DNA of 64,000 nt from Paracoccaceae bacterium (GTDB lineage Bacteria > Pseudomonadota > Alphaproteobacteria > Rhodobacterales > Rhodobacteraceae). Positions 7,764-16,134 of this stretch are shown in pieces. The stretch spans positions 711,001 through 775,000 of the forward strand of contig JACKKJ010000002.1 in NCBI GenBank assembly GCA_024236495.1, written 5' to 3'. The notes under the pieces are model-generated. The model was not told where the DNA came from and made no database searches. It saw only the letters and a list, made by a program, of their open reading frames with translations. The translations under genes were made by a program, and so were the position numbers. The stretch's first letter is position 1; every line of letters begins with the position of its first letter.

Positions 7764-10025
7764 ATGGCCCCCAAGAACCGCATCACCCCCGAAGAGGCGC
7801 TTTCGTATCACCTGAATCCCACGCCCGGGAAATACGAGATCAATGCCTCCAAGCCGATGGCGACGCAGCGCGACTTGTCGCTGGCTTATTCCCCTGGTGT
7901 CGCAGTCCCTGTCCAGGCGATCGCAGAGGCGCCGGAAACCGCCTACGACTACACAACCAAGGGCAACATGGTGGCCGTCGTGTCGAATGGCACCGCGATC
8001 CTTGGTCTTGGCAACCTCGGCGCGCTGGCGTCGAAGCCGGTGATGGAGGGCAAGGCGGTCCTGTTCAAGCGGTTCGCAGACGTGAACGCCATCGACATCG
8101 AACTGGACACCGAGGACCCGGATGAGATCATCCAGGCCGTCAAGCTCATGGGGCCGACCTTCGGCGGCATCAACCTTGAGGACATCAAGGCGCCCGAATG
8201 CTTCATCATCGAACAGCGCCTGAAGGAGATCATGGACATTCCGGTGTTCCATGACGACCAGCATGGCACTGCGGTGATCTGCGCCGCCGGCCTGATCAAC
8301 GCGCTGGAGATCAGCGGAAAGAAGATCGAGGATTGCAAGATCGTGCTGAACGGCGCGGGCGCGGCGGGGATCGCCTGCCTGGAACTCATCAAGGCGATGG
8401 GCGCGCGACATGACAACTGCATCATGTGCGACACCAAGGGTGTCATCTACCAGGGTCGGACCGAGGGGATGAACCAATGGAAGTCGGCCCATGCGGCGCG
8501 GACGGATGCCCGCACGCTGGAAGACGCGATGGAGGGCGCGGATGTGTTCCTGGGCGTGTCGGCCAAGGGCGCGGTGACGCAGGCCATGGTCGAACGCATG
8601 GCGCCGAACCCGGTGATCTTTGCGATGGCGAACCCCGACCCGGAAATCACCCCCGAAGAGGCCCACGCAGTGCGCGAGGATGCGATCGTTGCCACCGGTC
8701 GTTCCGACTATCCGAACCAGGTCAACAACGTCCTGGGCTTTCCGTACCTTTTCCGTGGCGCGCTTGATATCCATGCGCGCGCGATCAACGACGAGATGAA
8801 GATTGCCTGCGCCGAGGCGCTCGCGCGGCTGGCGCGCGAGGATGTGCCCGACGAGGTCGCGATGGCCTATGGTCGAAAGCTGAGCTTCGGACGCGACTAC
8901 ATTATCCCGACGCCGTTTGACCCGCGCCTCATCTATGTGATCCCGCCGGCCGTCGCAAAGGCGGGGATGGATACCGGTGTCGCACGGCGGCCGATCATCG
9001 ACATGGCTGGCTATGTGCTCAGTCTCAAGTCGCGGATGGACCCGACCGCTTCGATTCTGCAGGGGATTCATGCGCGTGCCCGTCAGGCCCAGGCCCGTAT
9101 GATCTTCGCAGAGGGCGATGACCCGCGCGTCCTGCGCGCGGCCGTCGCCTATCAGCGCGCCGGTCTTGGCAAGGCGCTGGTGGTCGGGCGAGAGCAGGAC
9201 GTCCGGGACAAGCTGGCGGCCGAGGGGCTGGGCGACGCGGTGCGGGAGATCGAGGTGGTAAACGCCGCCAACACCGCGCATCTGTCTGAATACAAGGATT
9301 TCCTGTACCAGCGGCTCCAGCGCAAGGGGTTCGACCGCCACGACATCCACCGTCTTGCCGCGCGCGACCGCCATGTGTTCTCGGCGCTGATGCTTGCGCA
9401 TGGGCATGGCGATGGCCTTGTCACCGGCGCCACGCGCAAGTCGGCGCATGTGCTTGAGCTTATCAATCACGTCTTCGATGCCCACGCCTCGGACGGGGCC
9501 GTCGGAATCACCGCCGTCCTGCATCGCGGCCGCATCGTCCTGATCGGCGACACGCTGGTCCACGAATGGCCAGAGCAGGAAGATCTGGCCGATATCGCCG
9601 AACGCGGCGTTTCGGTCGCGCGCGGGCTTGGACTTGAGCCGCGGGTGGCGTTCCTGTCGTTCTCGACCTTCGGCTACCCGGTGTCGGAACGCGCCAACAA
9701 GATGCACCAGGCGCCACGGGTTCTGGACCGGCGCGGCGTCGATTTCGAATATGACGGGGAAATGACCGTCGATGTGGCGCTGAACCCCGAACAGATGGCG
9801 CACTACCCCTTCTGCCGCCTGACCGGTCCGGCAAACGTTCTGGTCGTTCCCGCCCGGCATTCCGCCTCCATCTCTGTCAAGCTGATGCAGGAAATGGCGG
9901 GGGCCACCGTGATTGGCCCGATCCTGACCGGCGTCGACAAGCCGATCCAGATCTGTTCCACGGGATCGACCGTCAACGACATCCTCAACATGGCGGTCAT
10001 CGCCGCCTGCCGGCTCGGGCACTAG
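7764..10025 (+). CDS. maeB: NADP-dependent malic enzyme with phosphotransacetylase-like domain
   Basis: This 753-residue protein is the large MaeB type. A malic enzyme half (about 1-425; SLAYSPGVAVP, GNLGALASKPVMEGK, VFHDDQHGTA, NAD(P)-binding NGAGAAGIACLEL) is joined to a phosphotransacetylase-like C-terminal half (about 430-753). It oxidatively decarboxylates malate to pyruvate; in this family the PTA half is regulatory or structural and usually lacks transacetylase activity. I start at the ATG at 7764, preceded by AAGGAAAC and matching the MAPKNRITPEEAL family start; longer frames run into mutS. Confidence 0.95.
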   Translation: MAPKNRITPEEALSYHLNPTPGKYEINASKPMATQRDLSLAYSPGVAVPVQAIAEAPETAYDYTTKGNMVAVVSNGTAILGLGNLGALASKPVMEGKAVLFKRFADVNAIDIELDTEDPDEIIQAVKLMGPTFGGINLEDIKAPECFIIEQRLKEIMDIPVFHDDQHGTAVICAAGLINALEISGKKIEDCKIVLNGAGAAGIACLELIKAMGARHDNCIMCDTKGVIYQGRTEGMNQWKSAHAARTDARTLEDAMEGADVFLGVSAKGAVTQAMVERMAPNPVIFAMANPDPEITPEEAHAVREDAIVATGRSDYPNQVNNVLGFPYLFRGALDIHARAINDEMKIACAEALARLAREDVPDEVAMAYGRKLSFGRDYIIPTPFDPRLIYVIPPAVAKAGMDTGVARRPIIDMAGYVLSLKSRMDPTASILQGIHARARQAQARMIFAEGDDPRVLRAAVAYQRAGLGKALVVGREQDVRDKLAAEGLGDAVREIEVVNAANTAHLSEYKDFLYQRLQRKGFDRHDIHRLAARDRHVFSALMLAHGHGDGLVTGATRKSAHVLELINHVFDAHASDGAVGITAVLHRGRIVLIGDTLVHEWPEQEDLADIAERGVSVARGLGLEPRVAFLSFSTFGYPVSERANKMHQAPRVLDRRGVDFEYDGEMTVDVALNPEQMAHYPFCRLTGPANVLVVPARHSASISVKLMQEMAGATVIGPILTGVDKPIQICSTGSTVNDILNMAVIAACRLGH

Positions 10026-10028
10026 GCG

Positions 10029-10898
10029 ATGGCGATATACAATCTTGGCTCGATCAATATCGACCATTTCTACGGCGTGCCGCACCTGCCCGTTCCGGGC
10101 GAGACGCTGGCGGCCGACCGCTACAGCTTCGGGCTGGGCGGGAAGGGCGCCAACCAGTCGGCGGCGGCGGCCAAGGCCGGGGCCAGGACGGTCCATATCG
10201 GTGCCGTCGGTCCGGAAGGCGCCTGGATTGTCGAAAGGCTTAGGTCATGGGGTGTCGATACGACCCATATCGCCGTACTCGATACACCGACCGGACATGC
10301 CGTCGTGACGGTCGACCGTTCCGCAGAGAACGCGATCGTCCTCTTTCCCGGCGCGAACCGTGCGCTGACAGCCGGCCAGGTCGAGGCGGCGCTGGCGGGT
10401 GCCGGACCGGGCGACACGCTGCTTTTACAGAACGAAACCACGCAACAGGCGGCGGCAGCCCGGATCGCGCGGGCGCGCGGGCTTCGTGTGGTCTATTCCG
10501 CCGCGCCCTTCGATGCGGATGCGGTGCGCGCGGTCCTTCCCGACGTGACCCTCCTGATCCTTAACGCGGTCGAGGCGAAACAGCTTTGCGATGCGCTGGG
10601 GGTGTCGATCGAAGCGCTTGATGTGCCCGAGATCCTCATCACCCGCGGAGCCGAGGGGGCGGAATGGCGGGCGCGCGGCGGCGCACGGGCCGTCACCCCG
10701 GCAGTCCGGGTCCAGGCGGTCGATACGACGGGCGCGGGCGATACATTCGCGGGCTATTTCGCCGCGGGCCTCGACCTCGGGCAGTCGCCGGAAGCCGCGC
10801 TGGCCTGGGCGGCGAAGGCCGCGGCGCTGAAGGTCACGCGGCCGGGCACCGCCGATGCCATTCCGACCGCTGCCGAGGTCGCCGCGTTTCAGCCCTGA
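10029..10898 (+). CDS. Ribokinase-like PfkB-family sugar kinase
   Basis: This 289-residue protein carries the PfkB signature 1 (GGKGANQ, residues 37-43) and signature 2 VDTTGAGDTFAGYF with the anion hole GAGD and catalytic D238. The fold and N-terminal NLGSINIDHFYGVPHLPVPGET match ribokinases, which phosphorylate ribose or a related furanose or nucleoside with ATP. It follows maeB by 3 bases and probably shares its transcript. No sugar transporter or utilisation genes lie next to it, so the substrate is open. Confidence 0.87.
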   Translation: MAIYNLGSINIDHFYGVPHLPVPGETLAADRYSFGLGGKGANQSAAAAKAGARTVHIGAVGPEGAWIVERLRSWGVDTTHIAVLDTPTGHAVVTVDRSAENAIVLFPGANRALTAGQVEAALAGAGPGDTLLLQNETTQQAAAARIARARGLRVVYSAAPFDADAVRAVLPDVTLLILNAVEAKQLCDALGVSIEALDVPEILITRGAEGAEWRARGGARAVTPAVRVQAVDTTGAGDTFAGYFAAGLDLGQSPEAALAWAAKAAALKVTRPGTADAIPTAAEVAAFQP

Positions 10899-10901
10899 GG
10901 G

Positions 10902-11525
10902 CTAGTGGATGAAGGGCGCGGCATCGCCCCAAAGCTGCTTGACCCGCGCGTCGCGCCCGCAGGCCTGCCGATAGAACGCATAGGCGTTGGACTGCACCTT
11001 TGGGCCGCGCCGGGTAAGAACGATGCCGGTGCCCTTGTAGTAGTCCTGATGGTAGGCCTCGGCCTTCCAGAAAGGTCCGGCATTCAGGATCGGCGTGACG
11101 ATCTTTTGGCCAAGGGCCGCTTCCGCCTCGGCCTTGGCGCGTTCGGCTTCTGTGCGCTGGGCGGCATTTTTCACGAAGATCGCGGTCCGGTAGCTGTCGC
11201 CGCGATCACAGAACTGCCCGCCGGAATCGGTCGGGTCGATCGACCGGAAGAACAGATCCATCAGGTGTCCATAGCTGACCTTCGCATTGTCGAAACGAAT
11301 CTCCACCGCCTCGTAGTGCCCGGTGCCGCCAGCGCCGACCTGCTTGTAGGTCGGGTTCTTCAATGTCCCGCCGGTATAGCCGGAAACGACCTCCTTCACG
11401 CCCGGCACGCTCTCGAAATCGCTTTCGACGCACCAGAAGCAGCCGCCCGCCACAATCGCAGTTTCGGTCGCGGCACTTACGGGGCTGGCCAGAAGAAGAC
11501 CCAGGACAAAGACAAGACGGCGCAT
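10902..11525 (-). CDS. msrA: Exported peptide methionine sulfoxide reductase MsrA
   Basis: This 207-residue protein has a signal peptide (MRRLVFVLGLLLASPVSA) and the MsrA active site GGCFWC with catalytic Cys29, then GYTGGT, GHYEAVE and YYKGTGIV blocks. It reduces methionine-S-sulfoxide, here probably in periplasmic proteins because of the signal peptide. The start at 11525 is fixed by the signal peptide. It is convergent with the sugar-kinase gene (3-base gap). Confidence 0.94.
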   Translation of the reverse strand: MRRLVFVLGLLLASPVSAATETAIVAGGCFWCVESDFESVPGVKEVVSGYTGGTLKNPTYKQVGAGGTGHYEAVEIRFDNAKVSYGHLMDLFFRSIDPTDSGGQFCDRGDSYRTAIFVKNAAQRTEAERAKAEAEAALGQKIVTPILNAGPFWKAEAYHQDYYKGTGIVLTRRGPKVQSNAYAFYRQACGRDARVKQLWGDAAPFIH

Positions 11526-11667
11526 GGCAAACTCCTTTTGCGCCCATCGTGGGGGGCTTCCCGCAAATCGCAACTCATCAAAGCGTGAGCTCATCTTCCC
11601 GTGATCGAGCCCCTTTTCCCGGGCCCGCCGCCCCGGTAGGGTCCGCTGAGCCAGCAAGGGGGGCGAC

Positions 11668-12573
11668 ATGAGCGATCACATCAGCACGCATCAGGCCGAG
11701 GAGGATGCGCGCAACGAGGAGATCCAGATCTACGTCAACGGCCGGATCGTCCCGAAGCGCGACGCCGTGGTCAGCGTCTACGATTCCGGCTTCATGCTGG
11801 GCGACGGCGTCTGGGAGGGGATCAGGCTTTACGACGGGCGCTGGGCGTTTCTCGACGAACATCTCGACCGGCTTTTCGAGGCGGCCAGGGCTGTCGACCT
11901 CGATATCGGGCTGGACCGTGACGGGGTCAGGCAGGCGCTGCTGGCGACGCAAGCCGCCAACGGGATGCACACTGATGCCCACGCGCGGCTGATGGTGACG
12001 CGCGGGGTGAAATCCCGCCCGTTCCAGCATCCTTCGCTGTCGCGGTCCGGGCCGACCATGGTGATCATCATGGAACATTCCCGTCCGAAACTGCCCCGTC
12101 CGATCCGCCTTGCGACGGTGCCGCACATGCGGGGCCTGCCGATGACGCAGGATCCCAAGCTGAATTCGCATTCCAAACTCAACTGCATCCTCGCCTGCAT
12201 CGCGGCGGAAAAGGCCGGTGCGGACGAGGCGCTGATGCTGGATGTCCATGGCTTCGTGAACACGACGAATGCCTGTAACTTCTTCATCGTCCGCAAGGGC
12301 GAGGTCTGGACCAGTACCGGCGACTATTGCATGAACGGCATCACAAGGCAGAAAGTCATCGACGTCTGCCGCAGGAACGCCATACCCGTGTTCGAGAAGA
12401 ACTTCAGCCTGGTCGAAACCTATTCGGCGGACGAGGCGTTCCTGACCGGAACCTTCGGGGCGCAGACGCCGGTGAGCGAGATCGACGGCAGGGCGATCGG
12501 TTCGGGGGGCTTTGGCCCGGTGACGGAACGCATACGGGCGCTCTACAAGGCGCTGGTCGCAGCCGAGGGGTAA
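11668..12573 (+). CDS. Class IV (fold-type IV) PLP aminotransferase
   Basis: This 301-residue protein has the fold-IV pattern: YVNGRIVPKRDAVVSVYDSGF at the N-terminus, the PLP lysine at about residue 170 (LNSHSKLN), then GFVNTTNACNFFIV and NGITRQ. These are the features of branched-chain (IlvE) and D-amino-acid (Dat) aminotransferases. Which amino acid is used cannot be told from the sequence. A sulfotransferase-like gene follows 6 bases later in an apparent operon. Confidence 0.88.
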   Translation: MSDHISTHQAEEDARNEEIQIYVNGRIVPKRDAVVSVYDSGFMLGDGVWEGIRLYDGRWAFLDEHLDRLFEAARAVDLDIGLDRDGVRQALLATQAANGMHTDAHARLMVTRGVKSRPFQHPSLSRSGPTMVIIMEHSRPKLPRPIRLATVPHMRGLPMTQDPKLNSHSKLNCILACIAAEKAGADEALMLDVHGFVNTTNACNFFIVRKGEVWTSTGDYCMNGITRQKVIDVCRRNAIPVFEKNFSLVETYSADEAFLTGTFGAQTPVSEIDGRAIGSGGFGPVTERIRALYKALVAAEG

Positions 12574-12579
12574 CGAGGA

Positions 12580-13353
12580 TTGACCCAGCAACCCGATCAT
12601 GCCGGAACCGGCGCGCTGCCCCTGCGCATTGCCATGTGGTCCGGGCCGCGCAACCTGTCAACCGCGATGATGTATGCATTCGCGGCACGCGGCGACTGCG
12701 CCGTCTGGGATGAACCTTTCTACGCGGCCTATCTGAAGGCCACCGGGATAGACCATCCGATGCGCGATGCGATCATTGCCGCCCACGATACCGATGCCGC
12801 CAGGGTGTCGGCGGCCTGCGCCGGCCCTGCGCCCGGAGGAAAGCCGCTTTTCTACCAAAAGCACATGACCCTTCACATGATCGACGGTTTCGATCGCAGC
12901 TTCATGCGCGATTGCGTCAACGTCTTCCTGATCCGCCATCCTGCGCGGGTGGTTGCAAGCTATGCGCAAAAGCGCGAGGGCCCGGCGCTTGCGGATATCG
13001 GGTTCGTGCAGCAGGCGGAGCTTTTCGACGAGGTGGCAGACCGGTTGGGGCAAGCACCCATTGTCATCGACAGCCACGATATCCGCGCCGACCCGAAGAC
13101 GTCGCTTGGCGCGCTTTGTGCCGTGCTCGGTGTTCCGTTCACCGACAGGATGCTGTCCTGGCCCGCCGGCCCGAAAAGCTTTGACGGCGCTTGGGCGCCG
13201 CATTGGTACAACGCCGTCCACGCCTCGACCGGGTTCGGCGCGCCGGAAGGGCCGTTGCCCGACCTGCCGTCCGAATATCGTCGGCTGGTGGACGCAGCGC
13301 TTCCTTTCTATGAACGACTGGCCCGGTTCGGGGCGCAGGAAGCGGAGGGCTGA
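12580..13353 (+). CDS. Sulfotransferase-like P-loop protein
   Basis: This protein of about 257 residues begins with a 5'-phosphosulfate-binding-like loop (MWSGPRNLSTAMMYAF) followed by DEPFYAAYL, FLIRHPARVVASYA and IVIDSHDI, the pattern of the small bacterial Sulfotransfer_5-type proteins. Members are often found next to class IV aminotransferases, as here. The biochemical activity is unproven. The chosen start is TTG at 12580, with GAGGGG about 9 bases upstream; the next in-frame ATG would begin right at the P-loop and is too late. The gene is sandwiched between the aminotransferase and paaH with gaps of 6 and 5 bases. Confidence 0.75.
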   Translation: MTQQPDHAGTGALPLRIAMWSGPRNLSTAMMYAFAARGDCAVWDEPFYAAYLKATGIDHPMRDAIIAAHDTDAARVSAACAGPAPGGKPLFYQKHMTLHMIDGFDRSFMRDCVNVFLIRHPARVVASYAQKREGPALADIGFVQQAELFDEVADRLGQAPIVIDSHDIRADPKTSLGALCAVLGVPFTDRMLSWPAGPKSFDGAWAPHWYNAVHASTGFGAPEGPLPDLPSEYRRLVDAALPFYERLARFGAQEAEG

Positions 13354-13358
13354 AGCTG

Positions 13359-14786
13359 GTGGCAGCGATAGGCAAGTCTGGGGTTGTCGGCATCGTCGGT
13401 GCTGGAACGATGGGCGCGGGGATCGCGCAGCTCGCGGCGGCGGCGGGGCACCCGGTCCTTCTTTACGATGCCTGGGACGGTGCGGCGGAAAAGGGCCGGG
13501 CGCGGATCGCCAAGGGCCTTGAAGGCCTGGTGAAGCGCGGAAGGATGACCGAGGCGGAGAGCGCCGCGATCATGGCGCGCATCGCGGTGGTCACGAACCC
13601 GGAGGCGTTCGCGGGCGCGGCCCTTGCCATCGAGGCGGTCGTCGAGGACCTGGAGGTCAAGCGCAAGCTGTTCGCGCAGCTCGAGGCGGTCATGGGCGAT
13701 GACGCGATCCTTGCCACCAACACCTCCTCGATCTCCGTCACCGCGATCGCACGCGACCTGCGGCGGCCCGGTCGGTTCGCGGGCATGCATTTCTTCAACC
13801 CCGCGCCGGTGATGAAGCTGGTCGAGGTCATCTCGGGCGTTGCGACGGATGCGGCGGTCGCCGCGACGGTCTTTGCCACCGCAGAGGCATGGGGGAAGGT
13901 CGCCGTTCACGCGAAATCAACCCCCGGTTTCATCGTGAACCGTGTCGCGCGCGCCTATTACGCCGAGGCGCTTCGGCTTTACGAGGAACGGGTCGCCGAT
14001 CCGGCGACGCTGGACGCGCTGATGACCGAGGGCGCGGGGTTTCGCATGGGGCCCTTCGCGCTGATGGATCTGATCGGGCACGACGTCAACTATGCGGTCA
14101 GCCAGTCGGTCTTCAGCGCCTACTATCAGGAACCCCGGTTCCGCCCCTCGGTCGTACAGCTTGAACTCGTGAACGCCGGTCGCCTTGGGCGCAAGTCGGG
14201 TCGCGGGTTCTTCGACTATGCCGAAGGCGCCGCCCAGCCTGTCGCAGTAACGGAGACGGTGGAAACGGGCGCGGTTCCCCTGGAAGGTGCCGCCGCCGAC
14301 CGGGTTTGCGATCTGCCGGCGGTCCGCATCCATCCGACCGACGGGCGCACCGCGCGAATGCTGGCCCGCGACTTCGCCAGGCCGGTCATCGTGACCGACT
14401 TGACTGCGGGCCGGGGAATTGCCACCCGCGTCGGGTTCGCCGCCTCGCCGGATGTGCCGGACCGGGTGGTTGCGGAGTTCGTCGCTGCGATGGGCGCGCA
14501 GGGCCTGTCGGCGACGCGGCTGCCCGACTGGCCGGGCCTTGTCGCGATGCGCACGCTTGCCATGCTTGCGAACGAGGGGTTCGAGGCGGTGATGCAGGGT
14601 GTCGCTGATGAAACGGCGGTCGATGCCGCGATGGTCAACGGCGTCAACTACCCGAGGGGGCCGATGGGCTGGGCGCGCGCGATTGGCCTTGGTCGCGTGC
14701 TTGCCGTTCTTGACAGCTTGCAGGCCCTGACCGGCGATCCCCGCTATCGCGCGTCGCTGGCGTTGCGCCTGGCCGTCGGGGACTGA
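13359..14786 (+). CDS. paaH: 3-Hydroxyadipyl-CoA dehydrogenase PaaH (3-hydroxyacyl-CoA dehydrogenase)
   Basis: This 475-residue NAD-dependent dehydrogenase starts with the Rossmann motif GIVGAGTMGAGIAQ, then NTSSISVTAIA, the catalytic HFFNPAPVMKLVEV and TPGFIVNRVAR blocks. A C-terminal 3HCDH domain repeats in the last ~150 residues, the length of PaaH-type enzymes. It oxidises 3-hydroxyadipyl-CoA to 3-oxoadipyl-CoA, the substrate of the PaaJ thiolase encoded 6.6 kb downstream. The start is GTG at 13359. It sits at the left edge of the paa cluster but in a transcript with the aminotransferase and sulfotransferase-like genes. Confidence 0.88.
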   Translation: MAAIGKSGVVGIVGAGTMGAGIAQLAAAAGHPVLLYDAWDGAAEKGRARIAKGLEGLVKRGRMTEAESAAIMARIAVVTNPEAFAGAALAIEAVVEDLEVKRKLFAQLEAVMGDDAILATNTSSISVTAIARDLRRPGRFAGMHFFNPAPVMKLVEVISGVATDAAVAATVFATAEAWGKVAVHAKSTPGFIVNRVARAYYAEALRLYEERVADPATLDALMTEGAGFRMGPFALMDLIGHDVNYAVSQSVFSAYYQEPRFRPSVVQLELVNAGRLGRKSGRGFFDYAEGAAQPVAVTETVETGAVPLEGAAADRVCDLPAVRIHPTDGRTARMLARDFARPVIVTDLTAGRGIATRVGFAASPDVPDRVVAEFVAAMGAQGLSATRLPDWPGLVAMRTLAMLANEGFEAVMQGVADETAVDAAMVNGVNYPRGPMGWARAIGLGRVLAVLDSLQALTGDPRYRASLALRLAVGD

Positions 14787-14814
14787 TCCGCCGGCCACGC
14801 CGGGGCCGGATCAG
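14783..14814. terminator. Possible bidirectional hairpin after paaH
   Basis: CTGATCCG (14783-14790), which includes the paaH stop, pairs perfectly with CGGATCAG (14807-14814) around a GC-rich 16-base interior. It lies between convergent paaH and the TRAP binding protein gene. It has no T tract, so termination is uncertain. Confidence 0.35.
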
Positions 14815-14942
14815 CCGGGCAGTAGTGCCAGCGTGATGACAGGGAACGCCGCCAGCGGCGTGGCCCTGCCCACCTGCCCGCGCGGCTTCGTTGATCCGCG
14901 GCGACCTGCGGCGCGCAACCGGGTCCTGGATTCTTCCGGCAA

Positions 14943-15977
14943 TTACTGGCCATAGGCGCCCATCAGGGCGCGGGCTTCGTCGATCCGCGCCTGACCGTCG
15001 ATGCCGCGGGATTTCATGTCGTCGATCCACCTCGCGTAGACGGGTTCGACGGTCCTGCGCCACTCCTCTGCTTCGGCGGCGCTGATGGTGATGATGTTGT
15101 TGCCAAGGTCGACCGCGATCTGGCGTGCCGGGTCATCCGCGTCCGCCTGCGTGCCGCCCGCGAAGACAGAGAAATCATGACCGGAGTTCTTGTCGATGAC
15201 CGCCTTCAGATCGTCCGGCAGGCTCTCATAGCGGTCCTTGTTCATCGCAAGGACCAAGGTCAGGGTGTACAGCGCCGGCCCTTCGAATTCGGTATGGTTG
15301 TGCACCAGTTCCGAAACCTTGAGCGCGGTCGTAACCTCCCACGGGATCGTCGCGCCGTCGATCACCCCGTCGGCCAGTGCCTCGGACACGGCCGGAACCG
15401 ACATACCGACCGGTGCCGCGCCCGCCAGCTCAAGAAGTTCGTTGACCATCCGACTGCCGCCACGGATCTTCATGCCCTTCAGGTCGGCAGGATGAACGAC
15501 CGCCTTGTTGGTGTGAAAAAGGCCGGGTCCGTGAACCCAGGCGGCAAGGACGTGCACAGCGGCGAACTCTGTCTCCCTCATGTGCCGTTCGAGTACCTGC
15601 CACAGTGCCGATGAAGCGGCGCGCGCGTCCGTCACCATGAAAGGCAATTCGAAGACCTCGGTCGAGGGAAAGCGCCCGGGGGTGTAGCCCGGCACTGTCC
15701 AGACGACATCGGCGACCCCATCGATCGCCTGGTCGATCAGTTTCGGCGGCGTACCGCCAAGCTGCATCTCCGGAAACCGGTCTATCTTGATCCGCCCGCC
15801 TGAGTCATTCTCGACACTGTCCGCCCATGCATCCAGGATCAGCTTCGGAACATTCGCCTGTGCGGGCAGGAAATGGTGAAGCTTCAGCGTGACTTCCTGC
15901 GCCAGGGCGCCGGTCGCAGCGAACCCCGAGAGTGCTGCGCTGCCTAGAATGCAGAGGATTGTTCTGCGGTGCGTCAT
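14943..15977 (-). CDS. TRAP transporter solute-binding protein (DctP family), orphan
   Basis: This 344-residue protein has a Sec signal peptide (RTILCILGSAALSGFAATGALA) and the DctP fold: LKLHHFLPAQANVPK, MQLGGTPPKLIDQ, DLKGMKIRGGSRMVNELLE with the conserved carboxylate-binding Arg, and ALADGVIDGATIPW. It would capture an organic acid in the periplasm for a TRAP (DctQM) permease. No DctQ or DctM gene lies beside it. Its place between paaH and paaZ suggests an aromatic or dicarboxylic acid of the phenylacetate pathway, by inference only. AGGAGG lies 6 bases upstream of the ATG, fixing the start. Confidence 0.9.
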   Translation of the reverse strand: MTHRRTILCILGSAALSGFAATGALAQEVTLKLHHFLPAQANVPKLILDAWADSVENDSGGRIKIDRFPEMQLGGTPPKLIDQAIDGVADVVWTVPGYTPGRFPSTEVFELPFMVTDARAASSALWQVLERHMRETEFAAVHVLAAWVHGPGLFHTNKAVVHPADLKGMKIRGGSRMVNELLELAGAAPVGMSVPAVSEALADGVIDGATIPWEVTTALKVSELVHNHTEFEGPALYTLTLVLAMNKDRYESLPDDLKAVIDKNSGHDFSVFAGGTQADADDPARQIAVDLGNNIITISAAEAEEWRRTVEPVYARWIDDMKSRGIDGQARIDEARALMGAYGQ

Positions 15978-16134
15978 CGCCTTCCTCCTCGTTGTTTCGC
16001 ATGTCATGCCCCGATCTCGGGCGAAGACTTCGTCTTCGCGCGCATGATCGCCGATCCTTCCTCCTGATCCTTGGAATGTCGCACGCGCCTGCCGCGCTGT
16101 CATCCCGCTTGTAGCCAGGCTTCTGGCTTGCGAT

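Noticed and set aside
14836..14955. Plus-strand 39-codon frame (MTGNAASGVALPTCPRGFVD...) between paaH and the TRAP binding protein gene
   Set aside because: It has no clear RBS, overlaps the 3' end of the binding-protein gene and resembles nothing I know; the gap is short and GC-rich, so such frames arise by chance.
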